Below the pieces are notes generated by a model, which was not told where the DNA came from, ran no database searches, and worked only from the letters and a program-made list of their open reading frames with translations. Source: Acanthaster planci (taxonomy: Eukaryota; Echinodermata; Asteroidea; Valvatida; Acanthasteridae). Taken from it: a stretch of 64,000 nt of DNA. The DNA is taken from contig NW_019091411.1 in the NCBI RefSeq assembly GCF_001949145.1, positions 1,507,563-1,571,562 of the forward strand, read 5' to 3'. Shown one piece after another: positions 38,301-53,300 of this stretch; positions within the stretch are counted from its first letter, which is position 1; every line of letters starts with the position of its first letter. Both the position numbers and the translations under genes were made by a program.

Positions 38301-41300
38301 ACAAAACCTTCAGCTGGGCATGCAGTCATGGAAACCTTTGACAATGTGTTTCCAGAGACTTGTCTGCTTATGATTCCCAGGTCAATTCATTTAAAATGGA
38401 GTGCGTTGAAAAGAGAGGCACATGTAGTCCCTAGACATGAGTGTCTAGTGTGAATTTGAATCTAAGGTTTCTAAAGGTGTGGCACTGTGAATGCATTTGT
38501 GGAAATCATGGGGGAAATAAGGAAAATTTCAATTTAGTCATGAGACATAAAACATTATTTTAAAATGCCCTCAGGTGCAGCCAGGTTAAAATGGCATGCA
38601 TCGGTAAGGCCCGGATAAAGGGTTTATATCCCACAATTGAATGTTACGTGCATTTGTGTGGTGAACAGACTTCAGTCCAAAGTGTGCAGATGTGGTGACC
38701 AAATTTCAATCATTGTTGACATGGTCTCTCCTCTGATTTTGGGGTGGAACTTATTTCACGATAAAGGTCTGTGAAGATTTGAAAACCACATGTAGGTTGT
38801 TTTCAATACTCCTTTGTAAGCTTCGATCAACTGATGGGGTTTGAATCCCCACCTTAGCAAACTTGTGACATTTTGTCTGTTTCTTCACCCGCATCACAAA
38901 AATGAACGGCCAAACCATAATTATCAGTGATTGTTACAATGAAATCAATGAAGGGCGACATTTGAAGGCCTTCATTTCCAAACAGTTTAGTCTCTGCCTT
39001 GCCACTAGATTCCTGAATGAAGTACATTTTATGGCAACTGTGTTTGTTTTTACTTTGCAGCCCTTGACACAAACAACACACTAGTAAAGAAAGCTGTGTT
39101 TGAGCTCCTTTCTGCACTCTGCCTTTACAACGAGGTGGGATACACACTTGCGATTGATGCCCTGGAAAACTACAAGGTAGGAGATTGTCCCTTTAACCAC
39201 CCAACCAGGCACAGTTCTAAACATCTGCTTCGACCCCGCTTCAGAAGACTCTCGACAGCACATGTTGTACTGAGAAATAGTAGAAAAGAGATGTCTCTTA
39301 TTTAATCGTCAGTGTTTTTACTGGTACCTTGATGGCTTCTGAGTTTCAGTGTGAGGCTGAGTCAATTCAAATAATTGAATATTAGATCTTCATTCAGTAG
39401 TATATTTATGCAATATTCAAATATTTTCTTGTGCCAATCTGCCACCTGAAAAGGAACCAAATCTATATGTTTTACAAAAAGTTAAAAACTAATAAAATAA
39501 TTATTGGCCTTATTGTGTGGCATATGCATTCAAGAACCATTATATTCACTGATTTTTATTTCATTGATTTTCACTTCCAAATATTTGATTTTTGAAAATA
39601 AATATTTGTATATTCAATAAATATCCAAAATATTTGAATTATCAACTAAGCTCTACTTTGAAAGGGTTGAGGCAAGAACTCATCCTGTGTATTCAGTTTG
39701 GCTTACCCACCAGTTGAAGTCACTGATTCAACTTTTTAAATGCCACTTACATGCTGATGTTATGTCATATACATGTACATGTGGATACATTGTAGTGTAG
39801 CAAAATCAGTTACTAAGTTACTATATCCCGTTTAGAGGATGCCTCACAGTGCATTTGTGTAAAGGACAATTACCCCGTCGATAGAACCTTTGAGGCAATC
39901 TACAGTTTCCCCATCTCCTCCTCCAGATTTCCTGCCCGCATCTGACACAGCGGCACATTTCCTTGTTTTGTTGCCCGACAGAAATCGGATTACCTCGGGG
40001 AAAAGTAGAAGGGGGGGGGAACACCTGGAAACATCTCACACAATTTGTGCCGCTGTATCGAATGAGTCACTGCCATAGCAACCGAGCAGCTTTTCACACA
40101 ACTCTTGGGACTTACGACTGATGCTCAAATCCAGCTGGGATTTGTTTTTTGCATTATTTGCTCCTGTAATTGTATGTTTTGTTAGTTTGTGGAGCACAAA
40201 TTCCATGTACATTTTGCAAATCTTAAGTCAACCTATCAGTTTCCATTCATGTCTTCTCTGTACAGCTCAAATGTGATTTGACCTGTTGGTGTTACAAGGG
40301 GAGGAAATTGGATGTTTTCTCAAACGAGAAATTGCTAAGACATATTTTCTGAAGAATTTCATATTCTCATTGTTGTACACAACATGTACATAATACAGTT
40401 AATTGTGAAGAATCTTTAATAACCTTATTTCAGCTTTTAGCATCACACAAAGATTGCAGGAGAAGTATAATCTGGGAAAGTGATAGTATTGTAATTTTGT
40501 TGAACCAACTAAAAAAGGCTTGGGAGTAAAAAAGTAAATAAACAAATGTTTCCCTATGCCTGCTGCCTAGGTTTCCAAGAATCAACGCTATCGTTTCAGT
40601 CTGATTGTGAATGAGCTGCGCAAGGCCGAGATTGTTCCTTACAAGATCTGCTTGCTGTCTTTCATCAATTGCATTTTGATGAGCACAGAAGACTTTGAGA
40701 CAAGGGTTCGCCTGCGCAATGAGTTTATTGGCCTGCAACTGTTGGATATCCTCTCTAGTTTCAGGTAGGTATGAAAAGAAATTGGGAGTTCTTGGGATGT
40801 AAATTAAACAACAACTTTGCCTATTTCAGATGGTGTGTTATAGGCATTGATGGCCGAGTGTTGTCTAATCATAGGGTAAATCCACTTTGAAACTGGTCAT
40901 TTTTTTTTCCATAGAGTCTGAACATTGTGTTGATAATCTTGACATTCTTAGTAATGAAAATTGTTGAAATTTGTCTTGTAGTCTTAGGGTCTTATCCTAA
41001 ATATTTTTATGAAACTCTGTACCACTTTATGAAATTCAGAACTGTGCTCATGTGGTGTACCTTGGCGCAGTGAGTAGGTCCCTCTAACAGTTGGATGAGT
41101 AATGGAAACTCTGATAAAATACCAGTATTTAAGTAGCAAACAGTTGTGCACTGTAAGTTGGTACTGGTTTGTTCTCAAAAATTTTTTTATCAAGCAAAAC
41201 ATCAGCAGTCCTCCGTTGGTGCACTCCATGCATGTGAGAAGCTTTCTTCATGAGTTTCAAGGCAATCCAAAGTTCGTTTGATGAGGGAATGGCATAAAAA

Positions 41301-44300
41301 ATAAGTCATCCTTTGCTACAGAGTGACAAGAATCATAGATGTTGCATTAAATTTGCAAATTGTACATTGTACAATCGAAGAACAGGGAAAAATCACTTTC
41401 TGTGGTAATATTTGGGAGTGACATGCATTGTGTTAAAGCTTGCTTTTTTGTTGACAACCGTGGAAAAGAACTTTCATTTTTGGGGCTTTTTGTATGACTT
41501 GGTTTGAACCAAACTGTGATATCTGTAAAAGCAAACTGATGTTGACATGAGCATCCACCTAGTTGTTCATCACTGGAAGCACTGGCTTTACTCTTGAGAC
41601 CTTGGTTTAGCCACTTCATTTAGTGTTTAGTCCGGAAGGGTTTTCATCATGATACATAAAAAGCAACACCTCACTTCCTGTCACATTATACCAGCCACTG
41701 TTGAGCATAATCAGTTTGCAGTGATATCTTACAGAGGACCGTGGTTTCAATTAATGAAACTCTGCTAACAGGTACCATTGACTGTATGAGAGATGATGAG
41801 CACTGACATGTTTCCATGCGTGTTACAGGCTCACAGCCACCATTATGTCATAGGCCTACACAGCCCTTTTTGTGAGCAGATATTGCAGTTTCTCAAGGAT
41901 TTTGGTGGATGCTGAAATATTTGATGTCTGGTTAAATTGCAAACATCATAAGTACTTCTTATGATGTTTTAATGCATCTCTTGCACATACTGGAACATAC
42001 GCATGCATGGTGGGTGTGTGTCCGTAGCAGAACTAGTGAATATATCAAATAAGTTTTTTTCATTGCAACTAAACCCGTTGCATCTAATTATCTTTATCAT
42101 ACTGTTCTACCAATTTACCAATTCCATCCCTCATTATCGAATGATATGCAAATTGCCTTTATATTGAGTTGTTGTCTAGATCCAGTCCGAGTACCCTTGA
42201 GTCTGCTAGTGAAGTGCTCACAGATAATGCTCACCCTGATCTCACATTACACCTCTGTCAATCAATTTCAAAATCATAAAACATAAGTATCCCCAGAACT
42301 GAACAGTTATGCAATAGCGTAGACTAGCCCCATCAACAACCGGTTCCATTATGGAAAGTGACTTTTTTGATATGAGAAAATGACAGATGGTGTTATTGCT
42401 CTTTTTTGGGGGTTATTTCTCTATGTCTTTTCTCACTGCAATCATATCTGTTTTGTTTAAATTAATTATTTCAGTTTGGGGGGACGGGGGAGTAGCTTGG
42501 TCATCTGCCATTTTGCTGGCTTCATTGTGCTTACTTAAATTGTGCGCAATAACACTTCTAAGATTTACACTGGTGTATGAAAGACTGTAGCCTGTCCAAT
42601 CGTATGGCCACAAGATAAGGAATATTTTAAGTGGTACTTCAGGCTCACTGTACAACACCTGAAGGTGACCTCAGACTTTACAGAACAAAACCCATTATTT
42701 TTGTTTTAAAAAAATTCATTCATCTTTTTTTTCCCTTTAGCTGTTAGTTAGGTTCTGTCAAAGGTGTTACAATGACAACAGTACTTGTAGCACTTTTCTA
42801 ACGATTTCCACAATTTTCATTTATTCTCTCCCATTGCCAGACGGGACTTGTTAAGGTAATGTACCTACGTCTTGTGTTTTTTTAGGCTAATGTTTTTTAA
42901 CGCGTACGTTTGCGCTGCAAGAGCACCTGCAATGAAATAAACTCATATTCGGTCCCCGGATGGTGATTGTGGTGGCAGGCTATGTTTTGTTTGTGTGCAG
43001 ACTGGTGGTGGGTCGTATCGGCTCTCTTACACCTTGGATCAAATTTGATTTCTGTTAGACTTTATGTTATTTCAGTTCGTAGTTTTTTATTGTGTGGTCA
43101 GGACTGAAATATCTGAAAGGCGCAGTAGGCACCTTACCTAGAGCCTATGAAAAATTTCAGGACCTGTGAAATTACCACAGTGTGCCATAAGGCACACACA
43201 AGTAGTTTTTAAGTGCTTAATGCATCTCTCATTGAATTTTTGATATTTGAGGAGCTGCAGTACTCTCTAGCATCAACATGAAATGCTAAGCTCCAATGCT
43301 TACCAGCACTTTGAGATGATAATTTGTTGTTATTGGAGCCTTGAGCTGAGTAGCTAGTGCCAACACAACACTGCCTAGAGTCTACAGTACAGTCAGTAAG
43401 GCCCTGTGTACGATATACATGTACTTTAGAGAACGAAATGCATAGTCATGAACTTTATGTATTTCTAACAAATCGTATGGATTGTTACTTAAATTCTTGT
43501 TCTTCTTAAATTATTTACATACTTAATACGTAATTTACATACATAATTTAAACTGAAATTGTTTGCATACATGTCTACTTCAACCAAAATTACCTTTGGA
43601 AACAGAACACCTTTGTCAAACTTGAAGGAAAAAAATGCTTACACCCCAAAGAAAGTGCGTACAGAAAATTGATGTCAGTATTTAACAAGAGCATATTAAC
43701 CTGAAGTACCTCCCCAGTTCAGTGGAAAGTTACATGTATGAATCACAAATCATTGAAAATAGCTTACTAGTGAAAGAAGCAGCCAACCTTCATTTCCAAG
43801 ACTCCTAAAACGTCAAGCTATGCTACTGCTTGCTTCAACCCTGTTTCTCCACAAACACAAGCCACTCAGCTGATACCAATTAACCTGCACAGATTATTTG
43901 ATTGTGTCCATGTGCAGTGATGGATGCCACTGTTTGTTTGGTTATCCTGTAATTGTTGTCTACACAGAAGTTTGCGTTTACGTGCTGGAATTTAAATGCA
44001 TACATGTAGGCCTACGCGCAATGTATCTGTTTTTTTCCAAATGACATTTGAATGCCTATTCAGAATTTGTTCCAAGGTGACACAAAGGAATGCAAACCTA
44101 TGTTCCAAGTATCTGTTTGGTGGATTCACATAGGCATGTTGGTTATTCACACTTTGTACTCTTTTTGGAAGTGAGTTAACATCTTTTACCTATGGGTGTT
44201 TGGAATGTATTAACTTTGCTCTCTGATGCCTTAAAACTACTGTGATTTTGTTTATACCATTTTTCCCTTTTAAGAGGTCAATCACTGATCATGATCATGG

Positions 44301-47300
44301 TCAGCCTTCTTAGACCTTGGCTACCACTGATCATTCAAATGACTGTCACCTTTGTTTAAAAGCTTGGCTTGCCGTATTAACTTATCAACCACCACCCACA
44401 CTCTAAATCACTGTCTCAACACAGTGTTCAGTTGTCATAGTCTTTTCCATATTGCCTTTGGTAAGACGTACTGTGGCCAAAGGCATTGGTAGAATTTCTT
44501 TGGTTTCCGATGGGAGGGAGGGTAGGAGTTGAATTTTACCATGGAGGTAATTTGCAGTCCAATTTGCGTTGCAAGAGTAAAAAAATGGGCATAAAAGTCT
44601 TGCTCCTGTGACAATTTACAGTCATCTCACAATGCAACATATATTTAGCATCTTCCTTGACAGAGAATGAATAGGTAACCACTTTTCTGCAGTTGACAAC
44701 AGCTGAATGATTCACCATTGTGTCCCTCAGAATTGGCTCAAGGTTTCATTTCTGTATCAAACAATAGTTGCCAACTACAGAAAAGCAAAAAGACTTCAAT
44801 ATGCCATCTGTGTTGCTTGCTTTTGCCCACTTGCCCCCCAAAATTACACAAAACCCAATCAAATACAGCTGTACCAAAAAAACAGCGAGGTTCATTGGCT
44901 GCAGTGTCAATGTTGGACATTGTATTGCTAGTCCCCGGCATTTCATGTACACAGTGAACAAAGAATTTGGAAGAGTTTTGTGTTAAATTGTTTTTGTTGT
45001 GTTTTGTTTGCATTTATTATGCCTGAATTTATTACTGGCACCTTCATTTTTCCACATTTCCACATAAAATATTGGATCGGCCTTTCGAGCACTTCCTTTA
45101 TATTATGGCCTTGACATCACACTCCCCTTGCAAGGGAATTTGCAAGATTTTGTTCTTGGGAGCCTCATATCTGAGAATATAACAAGTCATAAGTCAACTT
45201 AAATGAAAGTGTACCCATAAAAATTGCCAACAACTTGTCACACTATTAAACCCTTATCATTATTGTCACTTAATTCTCTAATTTTGCAAAGCAACTTTGA
45301 CAATTCCATGTGAAAGTGGAAATTTGGTCACAGTTTTATTGACCTCGTTTTGAATCATAATTAACAGATAGATGGAAGTTGTTCAACAAATGAAAGTGGG
45401 ATTGAATGTAACAGTTCTTATTATTTCTACTGCTTTTTTTTCAAAACCACTTTTATGAAAGAATTACCAATGATAAATGAGGTTGGCAACAGCAAGCCGT
45501 ACAGATGCATACCACCTCAGATTAATGCTACATGCTGCTACAGTAAGCTGAGCTTTTTCTTTTCTTTCTTTCTTTCACCTTTTCCTCATCTTCCCCAACA
45601 GGCAAGATGAGCAGGAGGATGGTGACCTCAGCATCCAGCTGGACGTCTTTGATGAGAAGAAGATGGAGGATGATGAGGAACTCTACTCGTGTTTCCCGGA
45701 TGATGGTGTCGACCTCAACAGTCCTGTGGACATCTTTGATGCGATCTTTAAAAAGGTTTGAAGCTCCACTTACATGTAGCCGTCAGATCATGCAGAAGGA
45801 AAATATTGCCATGGTTCTTGAAAATGAGTGACTCTAGTTCTGAAAGATATTCAGGCTAAGCTTTCATACCATTTAAGACCCAAAATGTACACACAGTGTC
45901 ACCATGGGAGGTTATTCATAGGACACAGCACAAAATAATAAGACAGTAGAAATGAGACACAAAATTTCTCTAATCGTAAAAGAGTTTATGTCTCTTGTCC
46001 CATTCTTTTCAGATTCACATATTCTGCAAAGGCCGTAATGAAAAAAACCAAAGTACTTTTTCAGTAACTGTCCTTTCTGCTCCCGTTCTTCCAAACTACA
46101 ACCTGTATATGTCAGCATTGTTCCTGAAAGGAATCTTTCAAATTGGGATTACATGTTTCCTCAGGGGAGAAAAATCCTGATGTGCATGCATGAGCCACAC
46201 AGAGAATGCCAGACTTCATCAACTTTGAATTCCGCAGAGAAGATCTGGTGTGCTGCATGCATACAGTTGTAACTAAACCTACAGTTTACAGTCCGTAGAC
46301 TTTTTAATAGAGGGCCAAAATGTTGACCCTGTTCGCAAGTAGAAGGCCTTTGTCAGAGTGATATAATGACTCGCTAACTCTCTCCCTTATGTTCCTATTT
46401 TAATCTTGCAGGTGTCAAACTCTCCAAATGCTGCCCCACTTCTGTCCCTCCTCCAATCCATTCTCCAGTTTGAGCCAGATGACCCTGTCTCAGATGTCCT
46501 CTTTGAAGTGTCTGACCGTCTGATTGCTCAGCTCATGGTGCTGGATCATCCGGAGGATGTCAGGGAGATCTTGAAATGTGGACTGTCCGAAGTGGTGAAA
46601 CTGGTGAAGATGAGGGAGATGTATCAGACTGCTCGGCCGACCAAGGCAGAGAAAAAGGTTAAATCAGTGGATGCTGCCATTCAGACAGAGGAGATCACCA
46701 TGGTGAGACCAGGCCAGCATGGGGGTGGTGGGGTGAAGGAAGCAGACGTCTTACAAAGAGACACAACATCAGATTCTCAGGCAGCACCCCCGGCTGCACC
46801 TCCACCCCCACCTGTGCCTGGTGTGGATGGGACAATTCCACAAACAGACATTCCCCCAGCTCCAACACCACCCCCACCACCAGGCATGGGTGGGGTGCCA
46901 CCAGCACCTCCACTCCCAGGAATGGGTGGGGTACCACCCCCTCCACCACCCCCAGGAATGGGTGGGGTACCACCGCCACCACCACCCCCAGGAATGGGTG
47001 GGGTACCACCGCCACCACCACTCCCGGGCATGGGCGGGGTACCACCGCCACCACCACTCCCGGGCATGGGCGGGGTACCGCCGCCACCACCACTCCCGGG
47101 CATGGGCGGGGTACCGCCACCACCACCCCTCCCTGGCATGGGCGGGGCCCCACCGCCACCTCCCCTCCCAGGCATGGGCGGGGCTCCACCACCACCACCC
47201 CCATTACCAGGCATGGGGGGTCCCCCACCTGCTCCACCCCTTCCCGGCATGAGAGGCCCACCACCTCCACCCCCTCTAGGAGGCGTTATCAGACCAGCAG

Positions 47301-50300
47301 TGGCCCCTGTTCAGTACGGAGCTCCACCTCCACCAGTTGCCCCAAAACCATCAAAGAAGCTGAAGATTCTAAATTGGTCCAAGATCCCACCGAACAAAGT
47401 AATGACACCACCTTCATCAAATAGTAAGCAAGACATTCAGTTCCTTCTGCCTCTAATGTTTTCCTTTACTGCCAAATTTCAATTAAAAGAGATGTCACCA
47501 GAGCTTTAGTTTTAATAGTTTTTCATTCATCAGTCTCACTGGCTTGTTGCTGTGAAAAACCCTTGTTATTGTGTTATGTATTGCATTGCAACGACAAAGA
47601 ATTCCTTCCCAATTCTGAAGCAACTGATATCAACATTCCCCACATACAGATTTCATCAACAATTGGAATCCTTATGTTCTAGACCACGCTAACCTGTGTG
47701 TCTTATCATTAGCAAGGCATCCGTAATATGAGATGGTGGCATGCTGATGTGTGTGGTTGAGAGCACTTCCACATATATCCTTATGACCCAGGTGGCATTA
47801 CATACATACAACCTTTCTTTTTACACTGACCTTGTCTCTGAACTGAAGATAGTATAAGTTTAAGATAACATTTTAAATTTTTTTTATTTCGGTTTGTTTT
47901 AAATTTAACATCTTGATGTTGATCTGATACTTTAAACGGCTGTGTACAGCCTTGCTTGAGTCTTTCCTGTAGCATCTTCCACAGTCCCATTTTTACTGTT
48001 TTTGTGCTGTTAGTACAACAGCATTTTCATTCACTTCATTAACCTCACAACAAATCATAGCTGCATGAAAATCCTGATGTGTACTTAATGCACTCTACAT
48101 CCCAAAATGTGTTTCCTGGTATAAACAATATGAAGGGCTGAATCAGGATGGCTGTATTTGTTCTCAATGCATGATTGTTGCTGAAACCGTATTTGAAGCT
48201 GACACGGTGTTGTGGAACATGGCCGGATGCATGATTTTCGGATGTAACCTAGGCTATTGTTGAGCATTATTTGCTCCCTCCTTTTAGTTTCTGTTCTCTT
48301 CTCATACATTCTACTTTTTTTTGGACTAGAATAGATATGCAACACTTGTACAGATGGTGATGTGTCCTATGCAAACTTTTTTGTCGCCAACTGAATCCAC
48401 AGGTAATTTTTTTCATATTGGGTCATGATGAATGCCATTGATTGCTCTCGCACCAATGCAGCCAAGAAGAACATCTGGCGCAGTATCAGCGAGAATCCAC
48501 AGCAGCAGACCGTCATGTCCCCCGAGTACCAGGCCCTGGAGGATCTGTTCAGTCAGAAGGAAGCCAAGAAACCTGGACAAGATGAGCAGAAAGTGAAAAA
48601 GAAAGAACCCACGGAGGTGAGTATTGGTGGCCCCCACCCCCAAATCCAAAACAGGAAATATAGCAGGGGGGTGATGGAATAGCAGGAGACCCAAGGGGTG
48701 GCACCTTAACTTGTTATTAATAGCTTTAACGACAAAAAGTTTCACTAGAAATGTCTCACTCATTTGTTTTGGTTCACCTTCATTGACCTCCACTGGCCTC
48801 GCCTCCCTATTTTTTTATAAATGCTAGATCTGTAATTTAGCCTGTAAACATAAAGATCAAACCCTTGCAGAGTCACTATGACAAGTATGAAATGCCTGAT
48901 TGATCTGAAGTTGAACAGGTGCTTCTTAGCGATAACATGTACCCTTGTGACTTGTTTGTAATCCTTCCTCCTTGCCTGTGGCTGCCCCAGTCCTGAGAAA
49001 AGCAGTTATTCAGTGTGCAAAAATTACCAGTTTGTATCATTTGTTTTGGATATTAACTGTGCTTCAGAGACTGGCTTTGGTAAATTCTTAGCATAGGAAC
49101 ACATTGATTTTTGAAATGTTGAAGAACGTAGTTCTAATCCTCTCTTTCACTCAAGAACTGCCTTCAATGTGTATACCTTTTTGGTGGGATGTAAATTTTG
49201 TCCTCCTTGTCATTTGATCTGCACTGTTTCCTTTGATATTTTATTTTGAATGCATATTCCTGGCTGTGAACCATGAACTTTAAGTTGTGGAGGATTCAGT
49301 CGACTAGGTTCCAATCATGTGAGACACCTTGGAGATATAATTGTGGTACAGATTTGTTCCTGAATATCTCTAGTAGCACAGGAAGTTGTCTCCAATAATC
49401 AGGGGAATGCTTCATAGACGTAATTTTTATATACTTTAACTTTATTGAATTCACTACTTCAAGGTCATGCTGTTCCAGGCTATTTTTGTTGCAAATTCAG
49501 TAAGTCTACATTTAGTTTGGACTTCCAAATAGAGAAAATGCTACTTTGACCTTGGCTGTTATTTATGATGTTTCAAATATCACCATGTAACTAGAGAAAA
49601 TCTGGCCTTTCTCAAAATTACATTATATCTAGTCATCGTCTGTTGTTTTCTATTTTTGATATAACATACTTATACACACTATATGTGTTGTAGCATGAGA
49701 AGATACGCACGAACATCTAATCACTGGAAATATGGTTATCACATCAGGGGGGGTTGATATGCTTGCCTGGGTTAGTAAACTTGGTATAAGTAGTTTTATT
49801 TGAATTGACATTCCAGATGTGCAGTTTGAAAACATCCATGTGATAATGTCTGGGGTTCAAACTTCTCTTTTATGATCTGCCAACATCTTGAAAACATCCA
49901 ATCCACTGAAGAGAATAAAAGCCAGGAAAGGGAAGAACTCTGGTTTTATTTAAAATCTCTGTGAAAATTAACCGGTGATAAATAGTTTCCATTTGTACAT
50001 ATGATCACATGTGCAGTTGTCGTAACCTTCAAAGTAATACACGTCACTTGGAATCAGCTGTAGTTCAACTGATCCTATTCTCAGAAGTGTTGAATGGTTT
50101 AATGGATCACACCACATTGCGGCGTAGGCTAATGAGATCACTATATGAAGAGGTGAACAGGCTGTCTGTGTTACTCATACTTGGCAGCTATTCCTGTGGA
50201 AATATCTTGGAGTCAGGGACCCTCTAAACTCTTGGATTTCAAATGTTATCAAATCCACACAAAAAAAATCAGACTCACGGATGTACTGAACCATTGTTGG

Positions 50301-53300
50301 AAAAACTGAATTTCACGGTTGGAATAAGGCTACCTGTGCATCCTACATAGCGGTGTATGCACCAGCTTAATTGAATCGAATGTTAATGGACCGTGCACTG
50401 CACTCCTTATTGCTCTCTACTCCCATTATTCACAAGTGGCACCCAGAGACTATTTAAGGCTCCAATACTGTTCAGGATTCCATGATGCAGGCAGTCAGGG
50501 TTTTGTGTCATCTTCCGGTAATTTTGCGAGACCTGATCTAGGGGTGATTGTGCCTTGAATAGGATCACTTACCTGTCTGAGATTTTTCGGTATATCGTAA
50601 CAATATGATAAACAGTAAAGTGATTTTTAAATAGTTGATTTAAGTATCAGAATGTGTCTGGGAAATATGTAGTTGAGATGTTTTCTAAGACCATAATTAA
50701 ACCTGAGTATTTACACCATACAGAAGGAATAAAGTATTGGTACAAAGTATTGCCACAGTAACAGTATTGTTTGAATACTTGGATACTATTTTGTTTTTTT
50801 CAGGTTAGATTTTAGTCCATCATTTCTTGCTTTGTTCCACTCATACCATTTTGCTTAAAAATGTTTCATGGCAAGCTTGTCAGAGAAGTCAAAGAATCCC
50901 TGAACCTCAGACAGATTGACTGCAGAATTTCATTGATCAAAACTGGAAATACTTGACGCTTACAAATACGTGGAAAAAGCGTGATATATTCAGAAATTGG
51001 AGTCTGTATTTGGATCTCTTTTTTCAGCTATGGATCTGCAGACATAAAGTAAATAAAGCCAAGAAATAAGATTTGCTCTTTTTGATCCAGATCAACCTCT
51101 TGGATGGTAAGAGAAGCTTGAATGTCAACATATTCCTGAAGCAGTTCCGACTGCCCAATGAGAAGATTATAGGGCTGATTGAAGGGGGAGATGCAGAAGC
51201 ATTTGGAGGATCTGAGAGGCTGAAGGGACTCATCAGGGTCCTCCCTGAAAAGGATGAGGTCTGTAGACCCTAATGTCAAATCCAGATTACGTTGAAATTT
51301 GTAGCCCAGCCTAAAAAAGCAAGAGTCTGGAAGGTGGCCAGAGCCATGTTTGAGCAAATGTTTTCAAATGAATCTTGCAGTGTAAATCTATCGGCACATA
51401 CAGTATTTTCCCACATAATGTCCATTTTGTGTGGAGGATAAAAATGTACATATTTTTCTCATGCAAATTAAAACAAAAGTTCTGAAACGGTTTTAGGCTC
51501 ATTTTGCGGTGGCTCATGTTTAAGTGATATTTGTTGTCGAGATGTCATGATCTTTGGGTCACATCAAGATTTCTATGACATACCTTCAAACTACAGACAT
51601 AAAAGTGCTTGTCATGCAAAACAAGACAACTGTGCGAGTTTGAACTGTACATGTACCTGGGTGTGTTGATACTGTGGGTGACATCACACTCTCACATCAA
51701 ATGATATCTGTTTAGATATCGCCAGGATGTTTAGATTTTACTCTGTACTAATCGCTGTATGTTTATGACTGCATCACAAATGCTCGTTATTGTATCACAT
51801 TCTTTAAATTTTGTAATCATATACAGAAAACCACTGAGAGCCAAAATGTATTTCAAAAGTAATATAATCATTCCTTCCATGCATGTTGCAGATTGATATG
51901 ATAAAGGGTTTTGATGGTGACCAGGAAAAGCTAGGGTCTGCAGAAAAGTTCTTTCTCTTGCTCTCCAGTGTTTCAAAGTGAGTATTGTTGTATCAAAGCT
52001 CTCAAAGTATCCATTATCAAGGCCATTCGATGATGATGATGATGAAGTCTCATGACATCATTATTTGTCTCTTGATGTCGATGCTAAAATCTTTTTTTTC
52101 TCCCTGCTGTCTATGCAGTTATAAGCTCCGCATTGATGGTATGTTGATGAAGGAAGAGTTCACTGCCAATATGGCATACCTGAAGCCGTCACTAGCCACT
52201 CTACAAAAAGCCTGCAATGGTGAGTGTAATTTAATTTTTCTGGCTGGACAAATAAAATTGTGTTCATATCAAATTGGGTGCAAATGCAAAAATGCTACCT
52301 TCATTTTGGGATTCACCAAAAATATGTATATCTATTAAATACATATTTTATAGTGTGCACTTGCTGGAAGTTTATATGCACAAAAAGTGACTATTTTCTT
52401 TCTTTTCTTTGTTAGATATCCTGGATAGCAAGACCCTGGAGGAATTCCTGACATTAATTTTATTGACTGGAAACTTCATGAACTCTGTAAGTAAGAAATA
52501 TGATTATTTCAGCAGATTTAACTTCAAGTGTAGGTCATTTAATTCAGTGTTACTGAGCAAGTGGACAATTATGGAAAGAACCAGCCTCCAGTCTCTTGGG
52601 AACATTGCAAAGAATTATCAGTCTTGGTGTTAAAAGTTAATTTTGTGATAATCTCTCAAATTTGTGGGATATGTATTGCAGTTGATTTTAACAAGGTGTA
52701 TTGGCTGGTACATGCTGTTATGAATGAACAGCATATGTAATTTTGCTTCACCCTTGTTTGGTTGGCAGGGAGGTTTTGCCGGGAATGCCATGGCCTTCAA
52801 GGTGTCGTCCCTGATGAAGTTGATTGACACCAAAGCCAACAAGCCGCGCATGAACCTGATGCACTACATTGTGGAGATGGCCGAGCAGAAGGACAAGAAC
52901 ATGCTGTCCTTTCCTGATGAAATGAAAAGCCTCAACGAAGCCTCAAGGTTGAATTAGCTTTGATGGATCCTTCACTATAGGACTCTATATTTGATGTTTT
53001 CTCAGTGACAAAACTCTGCTCCCATTTGATACGACAGATTTGTGAAAAATCCCCCTGACAAATAAGGGTATGGAACACATTGCTTATTAAATGTGCAGTG
53101 GATGGGCTATTACTTGTTAAGTATGTATTACTCACATATAAATCTAAAAATGTTAAAGAGAGGCTTGATCAACCTGATTTTAAGATGCTTTGCTAAATCA
53201 CTAATTAGAAGCTTCCCTCTTTTTTTGGCAGGGGACAAACAAGATATATTTTTAATGTGAAATTTATTTCTGCACCAAAAGAAAAAGAAAACAAAGAATT

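Larger units (their letters stand above)
26312..39060 (+). other. INF2 large first coding intron (12.7 kb)
   Basis: The flanking exons join directly in human INF2 (QAL/DTSN), so no coding exon is missing. Contents seen: a TTAA-type element (30637-30780), a hAT-like MITE (37881-38168) and scattered ACATGTACATGT palindromes. No other gene was found on either strand. A long first intron often holds enhancers, but nothing specific was identified. Confidence 0.8.

Noticed and set aside
46695-47270. Long minus-strand open frames (191 and 157 codons) opposite the FH1 repeats.
   Set aside because: They are mirror frames of a GC-rich 36-bp repeat without stops; the plus frame has domain homology on both sides.
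47399-48402. INF2 donor GTAATG at 47399 joined to the acceptor at 48402.
   Set aside because: That acceptor leads at once to TAA in the needed frame. Donor 47424 with acceptor 48461 keeps phase and has better sites.
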